A stretch of 64,000 nucleotides of DNA from NCBI GenBank assembly GCA_026260175.1, contig JAKCWW010000129.1, positions 1,321 to 65,320 of the forward strand, read 5' to 3'. Source of the stretch: Reticulitermes lucifugus. Its lineage: Eukaryota > Arthropoda > Insecta > Blattodea > Rhinotermitidae. Below are positions 45,428-57,254 of this stretch, in pieces. Position 1 is the stretch's first letter. Each line of letters opens with the position of its first letter. The translations under genes and the position numbers were made by a program. The notes beneath the pieces were generated by a model. It ran no database searches and was not told the DNA's origin. It was given only the letters and a program-made list of their open reading frames with translations.

Positions 45428-47034
45428 CTAGATGAATCTGAAAGACCTAAAATTTGAAGATTAGTTGTTGGTGGAAGTGGCTTAGGGCTGTCTTCATTGA
45501 TGGTCGTTGTTAGCGGTGTAGAATATTCGGATCCTCTCATAAAATTTTTATAAATAAAAGACTGAAATAGCCTTGTTTGATGTACAAACGTTCCTGTGTG
45601 TTCAGTGATGTACAGACACTGTATTTGCTGCGTGGTGTAGAATGTATTGAAAATTATGACACGATGGTTAATTAGAAATTGTGTGGCGTATTTTAACTTG
45701 TTATCCCAATATTTACCTGGGGGGTTTAAGGAAAATGTGGCAACGTGATTCAGGATAACCAACCTTCTGCTCGAGAGCTCAGAAAGATGCTGAGCACAGA
45801 AAAGAGTTGAACTAAAGGCTGAAACGAAATGATGGGTAAGGATCATGCGTAAGTCAACTACGGCTTTTTGCAAGTTGCACATTTAGCTATGAATTTAAGG
45901 ATATGGCAATGGTTTAATGTATTCAGGATGCTATTTTGAACGCTGCCTATTGTAACGTTTTATTAAAATTCTCCGTTTCAGATGTCGTTTGTGCTTGTTT
46001 TTAGGCATCTATTTTCAGAACATAAACGTTTGTTTGAGTGGAGTTCTACCGAAGGACCCAGCAAAATAGGTTTCCTGTCTTATTCTTACACCTGAAGGCA
46101 TCAATAATTATTATCATATTGCACTGTGCGTTTGTAAATACACAAAAAATGTTTACTCGAGGATATTGAAAAACGTGCCTTATGTTGCTAGCATTAGCAG
46201 AAACCTACTTCTATATGTAATGCGCTTCTAGGTGGTTTCTAGATCTTACAAATCTGTGTACATAGAATGACTTATATCCAAATGTTTGCGTCATAGCACA
46301 CCTAGCCTCAAGGGTTCTTCTTAAACTCTCTTTACTGCACATAAAACCAGATTGGAAAATATTACTTTCCAAATTTTCGACGAAAGATGATTTTATATGA
46401 TGTGATCTTTAAGTCCCATCTCAAGTAAATTTGTGAAACAAAGCATTTCCATAAAACGTGGAGTAATATTCTTGACACGAAATATCATTTCTCATTAAAC
46501 AAAAGCTAAAGAGGACCCACTGATTCCTTTGGCTCTACATTTCAATAAGCAGAGACTCAATTGAGCGCCATGCAGAGACCTACGCAGTTTAGACTACAAA
46601 GGGATTCTATTTTTAACTTTTTTTTGTTGTTGTGGTCTAATGAGTTATTAATGGACATTTTCTGCTCTGTCTCCAGTTTGGCGTGGGTACAGTATTTACG
46701 CGACATGTTTGACATAAGGGGCTGATACTCTCTTTAAATGTATGGAGTAGAGTCATTAGTGAGAAGCCGTTAATCTCGCAGCTACTGAATACTTTGTACA
46801 CCTTGTATGAAACTGAGCTCTACCACATTGCTCACAAAAGTTTTTACGTATTTCTTAATCTATGACCTCAGACACTGTCAGACGCTTTTCACAGTGTGCG
46901 CAGGAGTTTGTTTACTTGTCCCTTAACTTAGAACCTTACATCCTGCCGACTGCACAGTATTCACAACTTTTTTTACGTGTTACTTAATCTAGAACCTTAC
47001 ATCCTAGTCTAGGATAGTCGATAGCCGATAGCCG
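45428..47034. other. Unassigned noncoding DNA
   Basis: The 153-codon minus frame at 45421-45882 is the longest in the window that has no repeat or N-run explanation, but it shows no recognisable domain, signal or splice context. I do not call it a gene. The rest is featureless. Confidence 0.45.
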
Positions 47035-47105
47035 ATGAGGTTTAAATATCACGCGAACGCGTCACATTGTTACGTCATGTTTTCATTGCTTACCTTGTTT
47101 ACAAG
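47035..47105 (+). repeat. GACGGATTT-family 3'-end fragment
   Basis: GATGAGGTTTAAATATCACG, then CGAACGCGTCACATTGTTAC and CATTGCTTACC, matches the last 70 bases of the copy at 27477-27832. The 5' part is missing. Confidence 0.55.
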
Positions 47106-48321
47106 TGATGTTATTTCGCGAACTTATATTATATTTGCTTTATGTATTCTAGTAACTGTAAAGCGTAAACGGACGCCAGAGCGCGTTATCCTGCTGGCTA
47201 CAAAGTATGGCAGTGCGATGTCACGTGTCTGCCACCTCTCATGAATTGCAAAGAAAATTCCTAAATTACGATTTATTGTGCGTTGTGTTAAACTTTCCTT
47301 ATTGCACAAATCAAACTCTTTAAAAGGCCTGCAATGATGATGAATAAGAAGCTGACACTACGAATTTTTGTTGTGGTGCTCCGTAGCTAAATTTCCACAT
47401 CTATCCGACACTGTAATACGTGTTGCCTGGTATAATTTTTTTATTTTCTGTTACCAGTGTTAGGTCAAAATGCTTAGCAGTGTTACATGTTCCGATATTC
47501 CCGCCTAGCATTTATTATTTCAGGAACGTTAGACACTGTAAGAGAGAATATAAACTTAAAATTTCATTATCCGTTCTCTGAGTTATCGTGTGTATGATTT
47601 TAATAAAATAATGTCGGTATTTAAAACGTAAATATATGCTGAACGCCGTGAGATAGAAGAGCCTTTCAAACGACGATTCACAAATAATATCATTTATTTT
47701 GTTTATGTTCCGTGCATTATTTCGATATATGTAGCTCGACATAACCTATAGTCGGTAATTCCCCATTTGACGTTTGAGCTACTGTGTATATTGGATAACT
47801 CTACTTGTAGAACCCGATATTCTTCCCTTCAAACATTGTATTTGCAGCACGTTTGAGTACACTCTGTACCTTAATCAGACGCCTCCACATTCTGAAGAAA
47901 TAAACCCGTATTTGTGCTATGTGTATGTGTGAGAGAGAGAGCGAGAGAATCAGACAGGAGCTTAATATGAAGTGATTGATGACTGTTGTATGATTGATAG
48001 TGATGATGCAAAATAACGTACGGAATATGCATTCGTATCGTAGCGAGCAGTCACGTATACGGCACTTGACTTTGAGAACAAGTTACAGTAAATAAGCGAT
48101 TACAGGCGATCAAGGGTTGGCTGTTTAACCAACACATGACAATGTGGCAATGTTTACTAGGAGGTAGTGTTTTTTGTTACTTAGTTTTTCACTACAGTTA
48201 CTGGTTCTTCGTATTCTCAACGTTGCGGGCAGTGCGGGTGTCTCGTTTCGCGAAATCTCAAGGAAGTTGGTGTATGGAACAACTTGCACTCTGTATAGCT
48301 GATTTATGTATACTAACAATG
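47106..48321. other. Unassigned noncoding DNA
   Basis: A GA-rich run (about 47931-47950) is the only low-complexity feature. No gene recognised. Confidence 0.45.
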
Positions 48322-48333
48322 GAAATAAAGCTT

Positions 48334-48823
48334 TAGTTTTTAAAAAAATTTTTACTGGCACTCAGAGGCAGGTTCGGGAATTGCTCTCAGGCCCCGGCCC
48401 CGCTGCTAAGACTAGGTTATTGTCCTTTAACAGAATACAGTCCAGGGTGATGACAGGCCTTTTAACTGGACATAACACTCTGAGAATACCTCTATACATA
48501 ATGAGGCTGAGAGAATGTTCTTTGTGTAGGAAGTACGGAGCAGAGGAAGAAACCTCAGCTCAGGTTTTGTGTAAGTGGGAAGCTCTGGCCACGCTTGAAA
48601 GACATCACTATCTGGGTTCCTTTTTTTCTGTACCCCGAAGATGTTAGAAATCTGCGCCTGGGAGCAATCTGGAATTTTATTAAAGGAACAGGGCTCCTAT
48701 GACTCAAATTCTAGTTTAAGGTGCACAAAGGGCCTGTAACTAAGCCGTAAGTATATCAGGACCGATGAGGCCTCAAACCCACTATTCATTCAAATAAGTG
48801 ATTAAAATTACATTGAAACCCAC
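48334..48823 (+). mobile_element. LINE-B, 5'-truncated ORF2 C-terminus and 3' UTR
   Basis: From about 48348 the plus strand reads TGTQRQVRELLSGPGPAAKT, RLLSFNRIQSRVMTGLLTGH, NTLRIPLYIMRLRECSLCRK, YGAEEETSAQVLCKWEALAT. A frame change then follows near 48620 and RNLRLGAIWNFIKGTGLL. This is the region downstream of the RT in I/Jockey/R1-type LINEs. The zinc-binding pattern C-x2-C...H...C has Gln where His is expected (SAQVLC). GAAATAAAGCTT occurs at 48322-48333 and 48824-48835, a possible 12-bp TSD, although the ATTC-like tail at 48784-48794 would place the true 3' end about 30 bases earlier. Confidence 0.78.
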
Positions 48824-48835
48824 GAAATAAAGCTT

Positions 48836-49089
48836 CTAATACCATAACACACAGCAGATTAAAACAACCACAATATAACACACCTTAACAAGTAAAGAAG
48901 GGAATATATGACAGCAAATATAGATTCAGTAGACCTTCGCATCCCTGCGGTTGAGGTCTTATTTCTTGTGGGATGTGGCGTCGCTGGGTAAAATGTACCG
49001 AAAAGTCGGCACCAATCGCCCAGCAACACGGCGCCGCATCCCACAGGAACGAAGATATCAAAGATTAACGACTGCTAAAGGAATAAATG

Positions 49090-49120
<31 letters not shown>

Positions 49121-49599
49121 GTGAACAATTATAGGATTTTATTCCTGTGAGTCCAGGTTAAACCAGAAGTAATTTATTTGACGAATATTAACGAGACAAT
49201 ACAAAATTTAAAACGTTTGTTGCTCTATAGCAATGTTGTTATGTGCCTGGCTACTGCGGACATGTAGCTACGTACCACGTGACGGAAGATATAATTCCCT
49301 TGCTCCTGAAGCCGTTAAATCTCGCTGAATACTGTCCGAGGTTTATCATCTGCGACTGCTGCTGCTGCTGCAAAACCAGTTTAACATAGACTGGTGTTTT
49401 TGGATCACATTGTAGAACGACTCTGCGCTTCAGCACTAAACACTTGTTTCTTAATTTGTATTAAATTTTCTCGTAGAACACGTAATGAATTCTCGTTAAT
49501 TTTTGCCAAAAAGTCTGTATTAGCTGTTTTACTGCAAATCTGATGGGCAAGGAACCAGAATCTATCCAGATTAGTGAAGTGATACTCCAGTACTAAGCC
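48836..49599. other. Unassigned DNA with (GT)n microsatellite
   Basis: (GT)n with GTAT variants lies at 49089-49122. CATCCCTGCGGTTGAGGTC (48940) and GGCGCCGCATCCCACAGG (49030) form a partly inverse pair around 48935-49050. No gene recognised. Confidence 0.45.
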
Positions 49600-49860
49600 C
49601 ACTCGACCCTTCTGAGTGCCACTGCTGAGTGGATGGCACTTCAGTGCTTAGTGTTCTGGAGTTTCCAGATTTAAACCTCGGTATTGAAACCGGCTGTTCC
49701 GACTGATTCCTCTCGTTGTTTTCCTCAGTCTCCAGCCAGACACCTAGATAGTACTTGAAATTAGACGGCTGTTTCATGGACCAGGCGGTCACCGATATCT
49801 TACAGCGGAAACATGGGTTCGATCCCAGGGGAGAGGCAAAGTGACACTGGGAACGATTTG
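49600..49860 (+). mobile_element. Degraded tRNA-like SINE heads
   Basis: GGACCAGGCGGTCACCG near 49779 (A-box-like) with ATGGGTTCGATCCCAGGG near 49811 (B box) fits a tRNA-derived head. Just upstream GAGTTTCCAGATTTAAACCTC and TTGTTTTCCTCAGTCTCC suggest a second, more decayed copy. No TSD. Confidence 0.4.
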
Positions 49861-51119
49861 TCTCCGAGTACTTTAGCTTTCATTTGTCAATCTAATTTTA
49901 CCAGTTCTCCGCCTTCATCTAACACAGACGCTCTGTAAGTCTAAGCAGTTCACAGTGTCTTTAAATAACACACTTAACAGCTTTAAATTAAGCCACGATT
50001 GCGTCCATCCATACGCTTCACAATACATTTGTCACCGATAGTCCTAACTTTTGAAATTACGTTGCCGGAGTGAGCACTACGCGGCTCGAGGACGTCACTG
50101 TTGCAGCTCGTGCAAGTTGCCTGTAAAAATATAATAGTCGAGATTTTTCGTAAAGATCACTCTCTAAGAGAGCATTAGTGCATCTAGGGGATTTTCCAAC
50201 AAGTAGTAAGTACTTCCTCCTGTCGCTAACAAAACGTCCCAGCTGCTTTCCCTCAGGCAGTGATCAGTGTTGCTACCGTACGTTTGACATGTTGAATAAA
50301 GACATGGCTGTTGACCCAGTTCCCTCTTAAAGTGCGGCTTCCTCAGTTTGTCTGTCTGGCCACCCTTCTTGTATGGCGTAAGCTGTTGAGAGCGTCTTTA
50401 AGTAAACATATAGCACTGCTTATGCAATTGGAACTACTGTGTCCCTGTCATTACCGATATGCACCGCCCATCCAAATTCAAGCTTATAAATTTTGACCAT
50501 CAATTACCTATCAGTTTATTTTAAAAGTTGCTGATTAACTACTTATCGCATTCGAGTGTTTACAAATTCTTTTTTCAAAACTTTGTGTGAATAAAATTTA
50601 TTTTACCCTTGTACAAGCTTCCGCGCCTAAGCGCAGCATAAGCTATGGAAAATATTAAATTTTGTGCTAATAATCTTTATCAAGGAACAGTGTTGTGAGA
50701 TGATGAAACATGTAAGAAAAAATGTTGCAATAAGGAGTTCTTAAAAAACTGAAGTGAAAAGTGACGGATTTAAGCTATGTCCAGAAGAAGATAACTTGAC
50801 AACCACAGTTGTAATGACTTCTTCAATCATCGTGAATCAAGAAACTTCTGATGAAATACGGGGGTGTATAGCGCGTGAATATTATGTTAGCACATGACGA
50901 GCCCGTTTCTAGTATTATGCTTTAATTACTACTGTGATATCCCTTAGTGAATTAACCGGTTGCTTACCAGCGACACAATGGCCGCCTTTAAACTGTTTTT
51001 TTATAGGGGGCCACTGTAGGAGAAACCGAATGCACCCTATGAAACTTTGTATCTGTAGATCCTGTAACAATTACAGTGGACTAGAAATTCTATTTTCCAA
51101 CGAGAGAGGCAATGTACGC
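49861..51119. other. Unassigned noncoding DNA
   Basis: No recognisable gene or repeat in 1.3 kb. Confidence 0.45.
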
Positions 51120-51626
51120 ATAAACGTAATATAGATGCGCTTTCGCCTAACAATTGTTGCCGTGAAAAAGCAATAAATATTACATATTCTGAGCGTGTGC
51201 TTTTAGCCTTAGTAATTCAGCATGCAACGCGCATGCGCCATATTATATTGTTATCTGTGGCCTGTCTGGCTTCACCTTATTTTTCCACAATCTCTCATAA
51301 ACAGCATGATTTTCGGGAAAAAGTTATTGAATATAAAATGTGTTTTGATTTTCTCTACAACTTTTGTCAGAAACATTTCTCATTCTAAGAAGAATTGAGA
51401 GAGATATCATAACTGTAAATTGGTGTTCATATAAAGTACGCGTTATTATTGTCAAACGTTAATGAAGCTTATATTTTCTCGACAGATTTTCGAAAAATAA
51501 TCACATATCAAAATTCATGAAAATCGGTCAAGTAGGAGCCGAGTTCTTTCGTGCGGGTGGACAGACGGACAGACAGGCATGACGAAGCTAATAGTCGCTT
51601 TTCGCAATTTTTGAACACGCCTAAAA
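51120..51626 (-). repeat. GACGGATTT-family repeat, long subfamily
   Basis: On the minus strand it opens TTTTAGGCGTGTTC, then TTGCGAAAAGCGACTATTAG, CATGCCTGTCTGTCCGTCTG, GATTTTCATGAATTTTGAT and the family body to GGCAACAATTGTTAGGCG. The plus-strand peptide ALVIQHATRMRHIILLS here, like ALVIQHAKRMHRSILS at 1469-1720, is a repeat shadow. Confidence 0.8.
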
Positions 51627-53642
51627 TTACTATATAAATATCAACTCAAATAACAGAGAGTTGGAATACTTGGATGGGATGGACGGATCAGTCTTTCATG
51701 CTATAAACCCAAAATGGAATAATTTTAATACTTCTTTGATAGATTTACAATTTAAGGCTAAATTCTACCTTTAAGCACTAAACTTTGACTAGGTACAGAA
51801 TAAATGACAATTTATCGATTACATGGCGACGTATTTAGATAAAGTTTCATTTATTGATTTTAATCTGAAGAAGACTAGAGATAGAAGAAATTTTGAATTA
51901 GACATAACTAAGAATCATATTATGAGATCCTTCAAAGTGTAACCTGTCATAAGAAAGCAAAGTAAGCATTCCGTACCATATTCGAGGGGAACTTCTTTTC
52001 CTTTCCACAAGAAATAGTTCTCTGTTCAGAAGAATCGACATGCTTTTCCATTTCTACTCTTAGAAAAAGTTCATTTTGAGAACAGTGTGTGTTGGGGATC
52101 CTTCCCAGTGTTTCAGGGGTATTAATTTTCTACCCGCCCACGCCTGCAAGGCTGCAGGCTATGTTTGCACTTGCCTGAGCAAACATCTTAACAGCGCTCT
52201 ATGGTGCTGTCTTTAAACCCATTCGCAAAGATCCGTAGTGCAGACTTACTTTTCTCGAGAGATGATTTTCATAAGACTGAGAGTAAGAGTCGAATTACAG
52301 ACCTCCTTCAGAATAACACATGGAAGCCTGCGGCCGGGACAGTTCACATTATTGTTTCGATTAACCTAAACCATCAGCCGGTTTGCCACATTCATTACCT
52401 GTGAGGATTTATTTTAAATACATCCGTATTAATATCGTATGGAGTTAATAGAGTTATCCGTATGCGTAATTTTCTTTCATTTTAGACAGATAATCTGCAC
52501 CCGTTAAGAATTTTTTAATATGTAGTAATGTGGAACTAGGACGCAGTAAAAACGTTTAGGTGTAACTGATATTCTATTTCTTGGAAATGCTTGCTACTAT
52601 TTAATCCAGAATTTACATTCTCATCTCCTGTGTAAACAAAATAAGGATTGAATCACACAAAACTTATACCTGTGTTTTAAACGGACTTGAAATTCCATCT
52701 CAATCTAAACGAAGAAACTGTTCTGAGTTTGTATCAGAATGGTTTTGAGAGGATTATTTGTTTCTAAGGGCGAGAAACTGAATCAAAATTAGAAGAAATT
52801 GCCTAAAGGTTTTCACAATTTTTACCATTCGACAAATAAAGTCTGATTGTACCTAAATTGAGGAAAAGGAGCGGGCAGTGTAGTATGCATATTAGAGTTA
52901 AAAATCCGTACACGTTAGAAAGTAGCGTTATAGAGATCGTGCTTTTAGATGTATTGAGATCAAACTGAAGGGAAATATGTTTTATTTTTAATTTCTTTTA
53001 ATGTTACCCGGGACATCTTTGCTATGACACACTCTTCTACCATCAAATGATCCTACAGCTTTGCAGTCTTGGTAACTTTAATTTACCCGCAGTACTCTGT
53101 GTAATATGGTCCCGTTACCCTTCATTTCTATTTGAGCCCATTATTTGGGGACGATAAGCGGGAATTTCCCAGCGGTCAATACTGTGTGGATGAGGAGGCA
53201 CAAAGCTGCAGTCCGGATTAAGCGGATTTAGAAGCCCGAACTGGATGTGATTCACTTTGTATGCCCTGCAGATTTGGCGGAAATGTTAGGACCTGATTAC
53301 TATGAAATACAACCGAGTTCACTTAGATGCCTGTTCCTTTGTAGCATGTGGGAAGTTGGGTAAATTAGGTATGAGGTATATCGCAATACAGCCCTTTAAA
53401 GTGAAGGCTTCACAACAACCAAACGCTGAAGGAAAATTATGTTAAAACAACTAACTGTTTTGATTAATCTGCTGCCGTAGTACAAATTTCATCTTGCTAT
53501 CTTTATGTGGTACGAGAGAAGAAAAAGAAAACAGAACATATCCCTTTGTTGTAATTTCAATTGTAACGTGATATTAACGTAACTTTAAGAATAAATACAT
53601 GCATCTATTACCAAATAATTTCACTAGTTGACAAGCACAAAA
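51627..53642. other. Unassigned noncoding DNA
   Basis: About 2 kb, AT-rich, without a recognised element. The 67-codon frame at 52201-52404 has no motif. Confidence 0.45.
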
Positions 53643-54023
53643 TTGTTATTCAGACATGTTTTGGCTATTAGATTAGCCATTCTGAGGGACTAATATTTCA
53701 CAAAGGAAATTTAAAGTGTTAAAATATATCGTCTTCGTTGGTAAATGGTAAGTGGTACATATAAATGAACTTAATTAAACACAATATCAGAATGTGATAT
53801 CAGTAAATAAAAAGGTATAAAATTACTGTATAGAATTTGTATTAGTATAATAATGTTTAACTTTTTTATTTATTTTTATAACAGATATAATTACGTTATT
53901 TCATATGTACCACTTACCCATTTATTAACAAAGACAGTAACTTTTAACACCTTATACTTCCTTTGTGATAGTATACTCCCTGCGGATGGCTATGTCAATA
54001 GTCGAAACTTGTCGGAGTGACAG
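53643..54023. mobile_element. 380-bp inverted-repeat element with hammerhead-like core in each arm
   Basis: The left arm (53643-53764) and right arm (53902-54023) are inverse copies over about 120 bp at roughly 75-80 percent: CACAAAGGAAATTTAAAGTG and GGTAAATGGTAAGTGGTACA against TGTACCACTTACCCATTTAT and CACCTTATACTTCCTTTGTG. Right arm, plus strand: CTGCGGA (53980-53986), stem II GGCTA/TAGTC, GAAAC (54004-54008), TT, GTC (54011-54013). Left arm, minus strand: CTCAGAA, stem II GGCTA/TAGCC (perfect), AAAAC, AT, GTC. The interior is AT-rich and noncoding. Confidence 0.7.
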
Positions 54024-54837
54024 TCTTGTATATATTAACTAGTGCAGTTAGTTGGTAATAAATATATTAATTTCATGTCTGTTGCACGGAAATGTAGACT
54101 ATATTTTCAAGTTCTAAGGATAAAGGTTTATGTGAATACAGACCATTAAAGAATACGAGTAAATTAGTGAGAAATATGCACCGAGTGATTTAGTTACGTG
54201 TTTGTAATACAGCTTTGGATCAATGAGGACTGAGACGGACAATTGAAATATATGTGGAGGAATATTTCAATTTGTTTGTTGCACTAATCACAGACGTTTC
54301 GTCCATGAAAATGGACTTTATGATAAAAGAGTTGCAGCGTATGTAGCGGAGCATAGCCTGCCTGATAATACTATCGAATGAACAAACGTTGTACGAGGTA
54401 CTATAAGCACATCGCTACTGAGAAATTTAAATGTCTATCACGTATATGCCAATCACAATTTAAAGGCTGTTTCGAGAACTGTTATTACGCCAATAACTAA
54501 GCTAATACTATACTGTCTTTTCCATGTTCCCGCATAGAAAACTAAATATTAAAACTATGAAACCGTAGTTTATTCACATTTTCTCAAATTTGTTTGTGAA
54601 ACCCTTGCGGTTTTGATGAATTTGGCAGACATCCAGACCTAAGAACTTCATATATTCATAATTTAATTCCGTGGGACACTTTTATATTAGATAAATCTAA
54701 ACGTTTGTCATCGTGATGTGTTATTGTAATCATAAACCGAAGGGAAGTTCTCCCAAATACGCTGAAGGTAGGATAATTGAATTCAGTTAGCTGCTTTGAA
54801 TTGAAGAATTGACGTAACAGTGCATAAAATATAGAGC
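54024..54837. other. Unassigned noncoding DNA
   Basis: No recognisable gene or repeat. Confidence 0.4.
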
Positions 54838-55150
54838 TAAGAAAGTAAGGGAGGAGGGAGAAGCGAAAGAAAGAAAGCAAAGGAGAAGGATTGACGAAGG
54901 AAGGAGGAAGGAAAACCGAAATAGAGGAGCGAAGTCGTAAGAGTGAAGGAAGGAGTAAGAAGGGCAAAACTATCGCACAATTTGGCTGTAAATCCAAAGA
55001 TTAAGAAAGAAAGAAAGAAGCATAAAAGCAGGCCTGAAGGGAAATCTGGAAGAGAGGCAGAAGTTATATAAAGGGAAGGATGAATAAGGGAAGGAAAAGA
55101 ATGAATACACAAAGAAAGGAAAGATGGGTAGGAAGAAGGAAGGCAGTTTA
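54838..55150 (+). repeat. Purine-rich low-complexity tract
   Basis: About 310 bases dominated by A and G on the plus strand (GGGAGGAGGGAGAAGCGAAA and AGAAAGAAAGAAGCATAAAA types), with GAAG, GAAAG and GGAAG units. It produces the Phe/Leu/Ser-rich false frames on the minus strand at 54656-55172. Confidence 0.85.
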
Positions 55151-56075
55151 TGTCATATACATTTTCCGTCATTCGAAATATTGTAGTTCATTTGTTACTG
55201 GATGCTGAATGCTGCCCCTGTTCACCCTGAAATTTCTCCACACATTCTTCGATATCTGTAAAGTTCATACGATCAGTATTAACTGTCGTTCCTTTCAAAT
55301 CCCACCGTCTTGCTCCGAGTCTCAGTGCCATCATGGTTCGTATTTGGTCTGGGATTTGGGGAATTCCTTGCGAAATCCACATTCAAGGTTACTACGCAGG
55401 CGCATTTTCCTGGTTTCTGAATACATACAAGAGCGAACTAAGAACTAAATCCTAGAGCTTAGATCGCAGTTAACCAAAGATGTGCGGGCTGGCGTATTTT
55501 GTTGTCTTTGTTTAAGCAACAAAGAAGTAGGCCTCAGCCTTATCACTGCGAATGGAACAAAACCCTGTTATACGTTCTAAGCGTCACAGCTATGGAAAAC
55601 AGGAATATACTTCTATTAACGTATGAGGATATAGAAAGGTTTTAGCTATGTTTATGAAATTCTGGTTGGGATTTACCCCAATTTCTCCAGTAATAGCCGG
55701 GTCTTAGTTGATAAATACTTAACAAACTAAGATAGTTAGAATAAATGTAGTGTAATGACATGTCTTTTTCTTTCTTACAGGTGAGTACATGATGCTGCAA
55801 CAGTCAGTAGATGCGTACACGTGAGTGCTTTACAGCCAGGTTATTTTCTACCTTTGACTTTTGCCCAGCATTGCCTACATCCTTCTCTTATTGTATAAAC
55901 CGACGTGCACTGACCGAAGGCCACGGTACACCAGGTATCACTCCGGCGTCATGTTAAGGAGATCTAGATTAAAATCTCGGCCCGGAAATCGACAATCATT
56001 TCTTAATGCTTCTCGTGGAATTTTCCCGGTACCTGCAGACCAATGTCTCAGAATTGACCATAACCATTTCTGTCA
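55151..56075. other. Unassigned noncoding DNA with a possible SINE relic
   Basis: At 55935-56040, GGTATCACTCCGGCGTCATG and AGATTAAAATCTCGGCCCGG faintly resemble a tRNA SINE head, too decayed to call. Nothing else recognised. Confidence 0.35.
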
Positions 56076-56077
56076 TA

Positions 56078-57254
56078 CGTGGGTCGTTCAAATTTAAACA
56101 AGAATTTAGTTCCCTCTCGAGCACAAATCAACTTGTATGAACGTGCTTGCGCTGACAAGTTATGACNNNNNNNNNNNNNNNNNNNNNNNNNNNNNNNNNN
56201 NNNNNNNNNNNNNNNNNNNNNNNNNNNNNNNNNNNNNNNNNNNNNNNNNNNNNNNNNNNNNNNNNNNNNNNNNNNNNNNNNNNNNNNNNNNNNNNNNNNN
56301 NNNNNNNNNNNNNNNNNNNNNNNNNNNNNNNNNNNNNNNNNNNNNNNNNNNNNNNNNNNNNNNNNNNNNNNNNNNNNNNNNNNNNNNNNNNNNNNNNNNN
56401 NNNNNNNNNNNNNNNNNNNNNNNNNNNNNNNNNNNNNNNNNNNNNNNNNNNNNNNNNNNNNNNNNNNNNNNNNNNNNNNNNNNNNNNNNNNNNNNNNNNN
56501 NNNNNNNNNNNNNNNNNNNNNNNNNNNNNNNNNNNNNNNNNNNNNNNNNNNNNNNNNNNNNNNNNNNNNNNNNNNNNNNNNNNNNNNNNNNNNNNNNNNN
56601 NNNNNNNNNNNNNNNNNNNNNNNNNNNNNNNNNNNNNNNNNNNNNNNNNNNNNNNNNNNNNNNNNNNNNNNNNNNNNNNNNNNNNNNNNNNNNNNNNNNN
56701 NNNNNNNNNNNNNNNNNNNNNNNNNNNNNNNNNNNNNNNNNNNNNNNNNNNNNNNNNNNNNNNNNNNNNNNNNNNNNNNNNNNNNNNNNNNNNNNNNNNN
56801 NNNNNNNNNNNNNNNNNNNNNNNNNNNNNNNNNNNNNNNNNNNNNNNNNNNNNNNNNNNNNNNNNNNNNNNNNNNNNNNNNNNNNNNNNNNNNNNNNNNN
56901 NNNNNNNNNNNNNNNNNNNNNNNNNNNNNNNNNNNNNNNNNNNNNNNNNNNNNNNNNNNNNNNNNNNNNNNNNNNNNNNNNNNATCTGATTATCATTTGT
57001 TTGGACCAATGAAGAGGGTTTTAGGAGGCAAGAGATTCTGGAATAAAGATGAGGTCATTGCAGCTGTGCAAAGTTGGATACACAAGCAACTGGAAACCTT
57101 CTTTGAAACTGGAAATAAGAAGCTTCCAGAACGTTGGCATAAGTGTATGACAGTCAACAGGAACTACATTGAAAAGTAGTGTGTAAGACGTTTCCATTTT
57201 ATTGTGAATAAATTTTTTAGAAACGAATTCTCATTTAAATTTGAACGACCTTAG
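56078..57254 (+). mobile_element. Mariner transposon with intact ends and transposase C-terminus; middle is an assembly gap
   Basis: The left end CGTGGGTCGTTCAAATTTAA and the complemented right end CTAAGGTCGTTCAAATTTAA are terminal inverted repeats differing only in the first few bases. TA lies outside each end (56076-56077; 57255-57256). After the gap (N at 56167-56983), from 56985 the plus strand reads SDYHLFGPMKRVLGGKRFWN, KDEVIAAVQSWIHKQLETFF, ETGNKKLPERWHKCMTVNRN, YIEK and a stop at 57177. SDYHLFG follows the third catalytic Asp motif in mariner transposases, and the ending matches the usual WHKC...NGNYIEK with Arg for Gly. As drawn, the element is 1177 bp, close to a normal mariner (about 1.3 kb). 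The catalytic region is hidden. Confidence 0.9.

Noticed and set aside
45421-45882. 153-codon minus-strand frame without N bases
   Set aside because: No domain, signal peptide, splice signal or repeat match could be recognised. A frame this long can arise by chance in 64 kb.
1469-51388. Recurring peptides like ALVIQHAKRMHRSILS at 1469, 4323 (-), 6173 (-) and 51197, suggesting a gene family
   Set aside because: All lie in the same part of GACGGATTT-family repeats. They recur because the repeat does. The frames have no start or length in common.
54656-55172. Overlapping 111-113-codon minus frames rich in Phe, Leu, Ser and Pro that look like membrane proteins
   Set aside because: They are produced by the purine tract read on the other strand.
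56128-57012. Frames of 275-293 codons across the second gap
   Set aside because: They consist of N bases. Only the 64 codons after 56984 are real, and they belong to a mariner.
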